DNA from: Phycisphaerae bacterium
GTDB lineage: Bacteria > Planctomycetota > Phycisphaerae > Phycisphaerales > SM1A02
Length of the DNA stretch: 47,964 nucleotides
Assembly: GCA_002689385.1 (NCBI GenBank)
Contig: NZFX01000058.1
Coordinates: 1-47,964, forward strand
Reading direction: 5' to 3'
In this document: piece after piece, positions 42,152 to 47,964 of the stretch
Layout of the letters: the number at the start of each line of letters is the position of its first letter
How positions within the stretch are numbered: position 1 is the first letter of the stretch
Notes under the pieces: model-generated
Databases searched by the model: none
What the model was told of the DNA's origin: nothing
The model's input: only the letters and a program-made list of their open reading frames with translations
Translations under genes and position numbers: made by a program

Positions 42152-42182
42152 ACCGTGACTATCACGGTAGGTCGACATTATA
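42152..42182 (-). promoter_or_regulatory. acpP internal promoter (TATAAT) with downstream inverted repeat
   Basis: On the minus strand TATAAT (42182-42177) is followed 8 nt later by ACCGTGA-N3-TCACGGT (42168-42152), a perfect 7-bp inverted repeat placed about where transcription would start. It lies 18 bp before the acpP ATG. It may be an operator or an mRNA hairpin. Its core GTGA-N3-TCAC recurs near csrA and the ParA-like gene. Confidence 0.65.
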
Positions 42183-42226
42183 TCAGGGAATAGTAAGAAA
42201 GTGCCATTCAGCAAAATGAGGCAGAT

Positions 42227-42982
42227 TCAGCAAGTTAAGCCACCATCGACGACAAGGACTTGACCAGTCATATAACCACCACCATCAGACGCTAAAAATG
42301 AAACTGCTGAGGCAATTTCGTCTGGTTGGCCATACCTGCGAAGTGGGACCGAGCTCTCCACACCCTTTCGAATTTCATCGCCAAGGACTGCCGTCATATC
42401 TGTTTCGATAAACCCCGGTGCAATCGCATTTGAGGTGATACCTTTGGAACCAAATTCTTTTGCGATAGTTTTTGTAAGTCCGACAAGCCCCGCCTTAGCA
42501 GCTGCATAGTTAGCTTGACCTGCGTTTCCACTTAATCCGGTTACCGAAGTTAGATTAATCATGCGTCCCCACCTACCACGCATCATCGGTCTCGCAGCCG
42601 TTTTACAGCCGATAAACGCTGCCTTGAGGTTCACATCAATAACAGCATCAAAATCATCTTCACTCATTCGAAGCATCAAGCCATCACGTGTCATACCTGC
42701 GTTATTCACGAGCACGTCGAGCCGGCCATACGATTCAACGATGGAGTCAATTGTCGCGGCAAAGGAGCTACCGTCTGCAAGGTCACACACATGCACACTT
42801 GCTCGGCCTCCATTTTGCTCAATTTCCGTTTTCACTTCTGCAAGTGCTTCTTCATTACGAGCAACGAGCGCAAGGACAAAACCGTCGCTCGCAAGCCGTG
42901 TTGCAATTGCTTTACCAATTCCGCGGGATGCTCCTGTTACAATAGCAACGCGGTGTTCACAAGTTGTTTTTGAGTCAGAAAT
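42227..42982 (-). CDS. fabG: 3-oxoacyl-ACP reductase, probable ATT start
   Basis: 251 residues if begun at ATT (42982). The in-frame GTG at 42835 would remove the Rossmann NADPH motif TGASRGIG, which is clearly encoded upstream (HRVAIVTGASRGIGKAIA). Between the upstream TAA and that motif no ATG, GTG or TTG occurs in frame; ATT is 8 nt after GGAG and is the best candidate. Catalytic residues are in NLTSVTGLSG (Ser) and YAAAKAG (Tyr, Lys). It reduces 3-ketoacyl-ACP with NADPH. The gene lies 55 bp after the lipoprotein gene and 93 bp before acpP. Confidence 0.9.
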   Translation of the reverse strand: MSDSKTTCEHRVAIVTGASRGIGKAIATRLASDGFVLALVARNEEALAEVKTEIEQNGGRASVHVCDLADGSSFAATIDSIVESYGRLDVLVNNAGMTRDGLMLRMSEDDFDAVIDVNLKAAFIGCKTAARPMMRGRWGRMINLTSVTGLSGNAGQANYAAAKAGLVGLTKTIAKEFGSKGITSNAIAPGFIETDMTAVLGDEIRKGVESSVPLRRYGQPDEIASAVSFLASDGGGYMTGQVLVVDGGLTC

Positions 42983-43037
42983 AGCTACTACTCCGATTCT
43001 GTTTTAGTATTAAGGTTTAAGTTCAACAACAAAAGCA

Positions 43038-43760
43038 TTAATGACCTGGCGCAGCAGGTCCACCGGGCCGCTTGGGTGGTCCGCTTGGACCGCCACCATC
43101 ATCATCTGATTGTGCGGCCCTATCCGTTTCACCTGCGAGAACATAGGACGCGCCTGCGTCCGGTTGCAAGGCAATTTCTGCTTGCTTTGCCTGTAGTGCA
43201 AAATAATTCTCGATCCAATCACCGCTTAATGTACTGACGAGATTTGGTGGAATACTTAATGAAGAAAATGTTATGTTTTTGCCTTTTCCTGAAAAGTTCC
43301 AAAGTTGCACTTGGTACTCCATGCCGATTTCAAAGATACCCATGACACAACTTCCGCCCGCAGGGTCGAGCCCAACCTTTAAGTCTACGCGCGACACTGC
43401 ATCCATATACTCCGCGAGGCCAGCGGAGACCATTGCATCGAGCTCAAGCTTGTCGCTAAAAGAAAGGGCATTTTGCAATGCCGCTTCATCAACAGAAAGC
43501 AATGCATTGAAGAACTCAAGCAATGCAACACGGGATGGCTCATCTCGGGGTGCTTCAAGTTCATCAAAATAAATTCTGTCATCAATTGTTAATTCGTCTT
43601 TCAACGCATCAACCGTTTTGATTTTTGGCTTTGGTTTTGCTACGACAGTTCTTGCTTTGGGCTTTGGCGCTTCAACAACTTCTTCGCCACCACAACCAAA
43701 ACCAAAAAATGTTACGCTCGAAATGAGTGCTAAAACGGTAAATTTTTTACTTAGGTTCAT
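43038..43760 (-). CDS. Lipoprotein of unknown function inside the fab operon
   Basis: 240 residues. A signal peptide ends FFGFGCGG, giving a plausible lipid-modified cysteine near residue 23. A Lys/Pro-rich linker (EAPKPKARTVVAKPKPK) follows, then a domain with PRDEPSRVALLEFFNALLSVDEAAL, and a C-terminal Gly/Pro-rich tail. I do not recognise a family. Its ATG lies inside the end of fabD (14-bp overlap), so it is translated with the fatty-acid genes, although it must act outside the cytoplasm. Confidence 0.78.
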   Translation of the reverse strand: MNLSKKFTVLALISSVTFFGFGCGGEEVVEAPKPKARTVVAKPKPKIKTVDALKDELTIDDRIYFDELEAPRDEPSRVALLEFFNALLSVDEAALQNALSFSDKLELDAMVSAGLAEYMDAVSRVDLKVGLDPAGGSCVMGIFEIGMEYQVQLWNFSGKGKNITFSSLSIPPNLVSTLSGDWIENYFALQAKQAEIALQPDAGASYVLAGETDRAAQSDDDGGGPSGPPKRPGGPAAPGH

Positions 43761-44661
43761 TATTTGCTTCTACTTTCACGTCTCGAGTAATTCTTCGCAT
43801 GAGCCCACGAAGTACACCACTGGGTGCAAGTTCATGCCAACTACACCCATCATACATCGATGTCATCGCACTGCAAGATTGTGCCCAGCGAACTGACCCT
43901 GTTATTTGTTGTGTAAGTAATTCAGCAAGGCTGTCTGAAGTATGCACTTCTGCTGTCACGTTTGACCAAACGTCTATTTTAGGTGCGTGAAGCGTTGCTT
44001 CAGCAAGCGCTAACCGCATTCCATCAGCTGCAGAGGTCATAAATGGTGAATGAAAGGCGCCTGCTACAGAAAGAGGTATCGCGCGTACACCTTTCTCTTC
44101 TGCAAGCATTGCTACGCGTTCACACGCTGCGACTGAACCACTTAGGACTGTTTGCCCAGGAGCGTTAAAGTTCGCCGGAACAAGAATGTCGTCCCCCCTT
44201 GCCGCTTCACACACTGCAAGTGCCGCATCATCATCACCCATAACGGCAATCATCGTACTGATCTGTGTTTCAGCGGCGGCTTGCATAAGTTCGCCCCGCT
44301 TTGCAACAAGGCGCAATCCATCTGCAAAAGAAAATACACCCGCAAGATGCAACGCTGTGTATTCGCCAAGCGAAAGACCTGCTGTTGCGACCATGTCGCC
44401 TTCAAGCCCTTGTTCTACTAGGCCGTGCCACGATGCAACCGAACATGTATAAATTGCTGGTTGGCTAATATTTGTTTTGTTAATTTCGCCATTTGGGTCA
44501 TTAAAACAAATCTCACTCAACGGTAACCCTAGCGAGTCCCCAAGAATCGCATCAGCTTCCTCAAAAATTGCTTTTGCGGGAAGTGAATCGTCAAACCACG
44601 CTTTGCCCATACCTGCTTTTTGCGCGCCCTGCCCCGGACACAACACTACGAGTTTTGCCAT
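43747..44661 (-). CDS. fabD: Malonyl CoA-acyl carrier protein transacylase
   Basis: 304 residues from the ATG at 44661 (an in-frame TTG at 44676 overlaps fabH). LCPGQGAQKAGMG is the N-terminal signature, GLSLGEYTAL carries the active serine, and the histidine is in AGAFHSPFM. FabD loads malonyl groups onto ACP. It starts 2 bp after the fabH stop. The lipoprotein gene begins within its last codons. Confidence 0.96.
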   Translation of the reverse strand: MAKLVVLCPGQGAQKAGMGKAWFDDSLPAKAIFEEADAILGDSLGLPLSEICFNDPNGEINKTNISQPAIYTCSVASWHGLVEQGLEGDMVATAGLSLGEYTALHLAGVFSFADGLRLVAKRGELMQAAAETQISTMIAVMGDDDAALAVCEAARGDDILVPANFNAPGQTVLSGSVAACERVAMLAEEKGVRAIPLSVAGAFHSPFMTSAADGMRLALAEATLHAPKIDVWSNVTAEVHTSDSLAELLTQQITGSVRWAQSCSAMTSMYDGCSWHELAPSGVLRGLMRRITRDVKVEANNEPK

Positions 44662-44663
44662 GA

Positions 44664-45659
44664 TCAAATTCTCCAAGCACTACTGGCCCATGTAAGCCCA
44701 CCGCCAAAAGCGAGTAGGACTATCACATCACCGCGATTTATTTTTTTATCTTGCCAAAGTTGATCAAAGCAAAGCGCAGCTGCACCTGCAGAACTGTTCC
44801 CGAAATGGCTTATGTTTTTGTACACCTTGTCTTCATCGAGTCCAAGTTTTTTCTGAGCCGATTCGATAATACGCATATTTGATTGATGGCAAATAAATTG
44901 ACTAACGTCGTCTGGAGTTAAGCCAGTTTCTTTAAGCAATGTTTCTGCAATTTCTTGAAATGTCGTCACCGCAAATTTATACACTTCTTTGCCACGCATT
45001 CGCAAGTTACCGTAAGTTATAGTCGCGGTATCGCCTTCTATGACTTCTTCTTCACACGAAGGAATGTACAACGCAGGCCATGGTTCGCCATTGGCGTTCA
45101 TTGTTTGGTAAAAACAACCAATTTCCGGGTCATCGCACTTTTGCAAAATCACTGCGCCGGCAGCATCGCCAAACAGAATAGAAGTTCCGCGATCGAGAGG
45201 GTCGGTAAGTTTACTCATCGCATCGCAGCCAACTACAGCAATAGTGTGCTGCGTTCCGCTGCGGATCAGACTGTCTGCCAAGTTCATCGCGTAGACAAAA
45301 CCCGAGCAGGCCGCAACAATGTCAAACGCCCCGGCAGGAGCCGCATCGACTTCTGCCGACAATCGACACGCGTTCGAAGGGCACGTCATTTCTGAAGTTA
45401 CCGAAGCGCAAATTATTAACGAAAGGTCCGAGCCCTTCATCCCAGCGTCATCAAGTGCTTTTTTCAATGCACGGGTCTGTAACTCAAACGTGCCTTCGTC
45501 CTCATCACAAAAACGACGTTCAATAATTCCAGTGCGTTGTTCAATCCAGTCAACGTCAACGTCGAACCGTTTGGCCAATTCTTCATTGCCAAGAATATTT
45601 TCTGGCACGTAGGAACCAGTACCAACAACGCGAACACCGCACGGCACAAAGGCTGTCAT
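44664..45659 (-). CDS. fabH: Beta-ketoacyl-ACP synthase III
   Basis: 331 residues. The Cys-His-Asn triad is in AACSGFVYAM, FICHQSNMRI and HFGNSSAGA. FabH starts each fatty acid by condensing acetyl- or branched acyl-CoA with malonyl-ACP. The ATG overlaps the plsX stop by four bases. The order plsX-fabH-fabD is the common one in bacteria. Confidence 0.97.
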   Translation of the reverse strand: MTAFVPCGVRVVGTGSYVPENILGNEELAKRFDVDVDWIEQRTGIIERRFCDEDEGTFELQTRALKKALDDAGMKGSDLSLIICASVTSEMTCPSNACRLSAEVDAAPAGAFDIVAACSGFVYAMNLADSLIRSGTQHTIAVVGCDAMSKLTDPLDRGTSILFGDAAGAVILQKCDDPEIGCFYQTMNANGEPWPALYIPSCEEEVIEGDTATITYGNLRMRGKEVYKFAVTTFQEIAETLLKETGLTPDDVSQFICHQSNMRIIESAQKKLGLDEDKVYKNISHFGNSSAGAAALCFDQLWQDKKINRGDVIVLLAFGGGLTWASSAWRI

Positions 45660-46675
45660 GCAAAACTCACTTCTTCAATCGTCGCGAGTTGCTCAGTGAT
45701 GTGTTGGTTGACCCCCGCGGTTGAGAACTGTTTTACCCGAACAATCGCATTTGTAATTGTTCGCGCTTCAGAACTACCATGGCAAATCATGCTGATTCCA
45801 TTTACACCTAAAAGAGGAGCGCCGCCGTACTCATGGTAATCGTAATCGGAATAAAACTTTTTAATAATTGGCTTGAAAGCCTCGGCGAGATTTGGATCTG
45901 CTTCTGCTACATCGCGTGCGATTTTTGTGAGTAAACCTGTTGCAAGACCTTCTGCAAGTTTAATACTCACGTTGCCAACAATGCCATCTGTAATCACTAC
46001 ATCTGCACCGCCATCAAAAAGCGAACGGCCTTCAATATACCCCACAAAATTTATATCAGGAGCCGCACGAAGCATATCGCGAACTTGCTTCAGTGTATTT
46101 GTGCCTTTTTGTTCTTCCCCGCCAACATTCATCAACGCAACGCGCGGATTATCGATGCCGAGAATTCTCTTCGCATAGACTTTGCCCATTACGCCATACT
46201 GCGCAAGATGGGTTGGTTTTGGTTCAATGTTTGCGCCGACATCAATGAACGCAACGGTTCCAGCAAAAGTTGGAACAGCGGCAGCGATGCCTGGGCGGTG
46301 TACGCCTGCTAGTCGGCGTAGATACATTTGGCTACCAGCAACAAATGCACCGGTGTTGCCTGCAGAGATAACTGCATCAAGCGGATTCTCTGCTTTTCGA
46401 GAGCCGTCTTTACACATGACAACAAGAGAACTGTCTTGTTTACCACGGACAGCATCGACTGGACTTTCATCCATTGTAATTGTTTCGGTTGTGCCAACAA
46501 CTTCCACCTTGGCAGGCCCAAGTGTTGTGCTGGCTATCCCCTCGCGAATAATTTGTTCGTCCCCATACAAAACGACAACATCGTCACTAGTTAATTGTGA
46601 TGTTGAAGCAAGCGCTCCCTCTAAAATAGGGTACGGAGCGAGATCGCCCCCCATCACATCAACGCCGATTCGCAT
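45656..46675 (-). CDS. plsX: Phosphate acyltransferase PlsX
   Basis: 339 residues starting MRIGVDVMGGDLAP, with ISAGNTGAFVAGS and AFIDVGANIEPKP as in the family. PlsX makes acyl-phosphate from acyl-ACP for phospholipid synthesis at the membrane surface. It starts 6 bp after rpmF and overlaps fabH, so it links the ribosomal protein gene and the fatty-acid genes in one operon. Confidence 0.97.
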   Translation of the reverse strand: MRIGVDVMGGDLAPYPILEGALASTSQLTSDDVVVLYGDEQIIREGIASTTLGPAKVEVVGTTETITMDESPVDAVRGKQDSSLVVMCKDGSRKAENPLDAVISAGNTGAFVAGSQMYLRRLAGVHRPGIAAAVPTFAGTVAFIDVGANIEPKPTHLAQYGVMGKVYAKRILGIDNPRVALMNVGGEEQKGTNTLKQVRDMLRAAPDINFVGYIEGRSLFDGGADVVITDGIVGNVSIKLAEGLATGLLTKIARDVAEADPNLAEAFKPIIKKFYSDYDYHEYGGAPLLGVNGISMICHGSSEARTITNAIVRVKQFSTAGVNQHITEQLATIEEVSFA

Positions 46676-46681
46676 TGAGTG

Positions 46682-46861
46682 TTAACCCTTCGTAGCTTTT
46701 ACTTGAAGACCTGGTCGCACGTATCCACAACTTGGGCAGGAGCGATGAGGCAAACGATTGTTGCCGCAGTTTGGGCACACAGCTAGATTTGTGCTGTTAA
46801 GTGCGTGGTGCGAGCGACGTTTACGCTTTCGAGATGGGGATGTTCGTAGTTTTGGGAGCAT
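46682..46861 (-). CDS. rpmF: 50S ribosomal protein L32
   Basis: 59 residues. The basic N-terminus (SPSRKRKRRSHHA) and the zinc ribbon CPNCG..CPSCG match L32 with four cysteines. It is part of the large ribosomal subunit. The usual upstream neighbour, the DUF177/YceD gene, is absent. AAGAAGG lies 9 nt before the ATG. The next genes, plsX and fabH, follow without a gap, the classic rpmF-plsX-fab arrangement. Confidence 0.95.
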   Translation of the reverse strand: MLPKLRTSPSRKRKRRSHHALNSTNLAVCPNCGNNRLPHRSCPSCGYVRPGLQVKATKG

Positions 46862-47220
46862 CGTTCTGTACCTTCTTCAAAAAATGAGCCAATCGTAACC
46901 ATACGTGAGCTCTCTGGATTGAACTCGGAATTGTAGCAAAAATGGTAATTCACCGCCACCTCACCACACACATCCCCATTTATTTACTCCTTTTAGCGCA
47001 ATGTAGTTATTTCACCCACTAAACACATCTATTCGCTCTAAATCAACGCACCAGAAATACATTCCTCAGTGACATCTTGTTTTTATCGAGATGAATTCCT
47101 CAGAGGTATGTTTAATGCCTTTTGGGCATAACCTTTTTTTGCGCAACTATTTACGCGCACAAATTACGAAAAAAATCTCTGAGGAATACATGTTACTCGG
47201 AGGAATACATTTTGCTAAAA
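46862..47220. other. Intergenic region with rpmF promoter signals and a repeat cluster
   Basis: No convincing gene. On the minus strand TACAAT at 46930-46935 is a possible -10 for the rpmF operon, about 70 bp before the ATG. The stretch 47061-47206 holds four units of the CCTCAGAG repeat. In between lie small hairpins, one of them (ATGCC-N5-GGCAT, near 47115-47129) followed by a T-run on the plus strand although no plus-strand gene leads into it. Confidence 0.5.
47061..47206. repeat. Cluster of CCTCAGAG-family repeat units
   Basis: Direct units ATTCCTCAGTGACATCTT (47061-47078) and ATTCCTCAGAGGTATGTTT (47095-47113) face inverted units CTCTGAGGAAT (47177-47187) and CTCGGAGGAAT (47196-47206). 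The two central ones form perfect 11-bp inverted arms about 70 bp apart. The layout resembles a small palindromic element, larger than the one at 4197-4241. Confidence 0.65.
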
Positions 47221-47249
47221 AGAAAGCACGGCAAAGCCGTGCTTTCTTG
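47221..47249 (-). terminator. Intrinsic terminator of the right-edge membrane protein gene
   Basis: A perfect 13-bp stem (AAGAAAGCACGGC with its inverse) around a 3-nt loop, followed on the minus strand by TTTTTAG. It lies 22 bp after the stop of the membrane protein gene. Confidence 0.9.
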
Positions 47250-47270
47250 AAAATAGAAATGAAATTGAGA

Positions 47271-47964
47271 TCAACTACTCGGAATAAAATGCAGCCAATC
47301 GCCAAACAAGAACTCAAGTCGAGCGGCAAGGAGTGCAATACGACCCATCACGGTGTAGCCAAAAGAAGCGCCGAATGTAATCATAAGAAACCAAATGCCA
47401 AGACGTGCCGTCTTACCAACAAGGCCCTTGTGTTCGATTGAAAAGAAGAAGTACACCATGGCTGACAACGTCGCTATCGTAAGTAGGCAAGCATTAAACG
47501 TAGGCCAGAAAGCAAATGAACCACCCTCTGTAATCCAAAGCGGAACAATGCCAGCCTTAATTTGCGCAACAAGGTCTGCTTCAACGTAGCCAATCATTCG
47601 ATAACCAGCAGTAATACCAATAAAAAATGCGATTGGCCAGCGGCTAATCCAACCTCCAGAAGGCATCAATTGGAACAAGAGCATAATGATGAGAATTGCT
47701 GGAATGATGTAGAGGAATTGCATTCCACCAGATGCGTCCATGCCTGGCAGGAATGCCGATTGAACGAAACCTGGCGCAAGTTTCCCAAGAAGAAGCGGGA
47801 CAAAAACATCCCACAGCCCGATGACCATCACGTAGCCCGCCGAAGTGCCAACAACCATCGCTTCTGCAAATTTGTACGCGGGGTTATCACCAACAAGGAA
47901 CGAGAGAATAAACAAGGTAAAGATCGCGGAAAGCCACAATCCAATAGTCCGCGACCAACTTAAT
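47271..47964 (-). CDS. Multi-pass membrane protein of unknown function, 5' end cut by the window edge
   Basis: About 230 residues visible; the frame is open to the window edge, so the true start lies outside (a TTG at 47939 is only an internal possibility). About six hydrophobic segments are seen, with RTIGLWLSAIFTLFILSFLVGDNPAYKFAEAMVVGTSAGY at the N-terminal side, and polar loops containing PSGGWISRWP and EHKGLVGKTARLG. I do not recognise a functional family. A strong terminator follows. The gene points towards the rpmF operon but is separated from it by the repeat cluster. Confidence 0.75.
   Translation of the reverse strand, partial: LSWSRTIGLWLSAIFTLFILSFLVGDNPAYKFAEAMVVGTSAGYVMVIGLWDVFVPLLLGKLAPGFVQSAFLPGMDASGGMQFLYIIPAILIIMLLFQLMPSGGWISRWPIAFFIGITAGYRMIGYVEADLVAQIKAGIVPLWITEGGSFAFWPTFNACLLTIATLSAMVYFFFSIEHKGLVGKTARLGIWFLMITFGASFGYTVMGRIALLAARLEFLFGDWLHFIPSS

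Noticed and set aside
42227-42835. Short FabG starting at the GTG at 42835
   Set aside because: This would lack the NADPH-binding TGASRGIG motif that is encoded in frame just upstream.
47061-47206. CRISPR array
   Set aside because: The repeats are short, of mixed direction and unequal spacing, and no cas gene is present.

Overview
The window looks like chromosomal DNA from a Gram-negative-type bacterium, most likely a planctomycete of the Phycisphaerae lineage. This is an inference from gene content: lpxB and a PagL-like lipid A deacylase (so an outer membrane with lipid A), an exported protein with a degenerate PEP-CTERM-like tail ending in an arginine run, many lineage-restricted exported proteins and lipoproteins, mraZ away from any division cluster, and many starts with a -10-like hexamer 6-8 nt before ATG and no Shine-Dalgarno sequence. 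No species is named, because no marker gene was compared with a database. I see no insertion sequence, prophage, integrase or CRISPR array.

Layout. 1-4069 is the end of an A+T-richer surface-polysaccharide locus: a glycosyltransferase (cut by the window edge), an O-antigen ligase/polymerase, a second glycosyltransferase and an ELM1-like protein. It is bounded by tRNA-Pro(GGG). 4261-19425 is housekeeping and transport: a YkgJ-type cysteine-cluster protein, an alanine/glycine:cation symporter, lpxB, aspS, a dicarboxylate/amino-acid symporter, trxB with an unknown exported protein, alanine dehydrogenase followed by a cysteine desulfurase-like protein, an MscS channel, the PEP-CTERM-like protein and a MauE-thioredoxin fusion. 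19410-27196 is a run of overlapping plus-strand genes: M20 peptidase, large membrane protein and ABC ATPase, then NAD kinase, serS and tilS. On the minus strand, 27187-30529 holds a DapF homologue lacking its second catalytic cysteine, an M48 protease and an unknown lipoprotein.

30586-32160 is the regulatory centre: a NifU-like protein, csrA, a structured non-coding RNA on the opposite strand just downstream of csrA, and mraZ with three MraZ boxes. 32288-39779 holds a flavin reductase-like protein, two lipoproteins and a DUF2752 protein in one operon, an M19 dipeptidase, a ParA-like ATPase with an unknown partner, aroB and a membrane protein. 39838-40564 is tRNA-Glu(TTC) and the PagL-like protein. 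40616-46861 is a fatty-acid/phospholipid operon on the minus strand, in transcription order rpmF-plsX-fabH-fabD-lipoprotein-fabG-acpP-fabF. rpmF is only 59 codons. A membrane protein runs off the right edge.

The most interesting signal is the RNA at 31340-31613 (minus). It reads as a string of hairpins, several with GGA in the loop, ending in an intrinsic terminator, next to a csrA gene whose own leader has an ACAGGAGG motif over its ribosome-binding site. That is the architecture of a CsrB/RsmZ-type CsrA-sequestering RNA. Other notable points are a dispersed CCTCAGAG palindromic repeat family, three GTGA-N3-TCAC palindromes, a 103-bp duplication beside a promoter bracketed by 19-bp repeats, and a fabG that appears to start with ATT.
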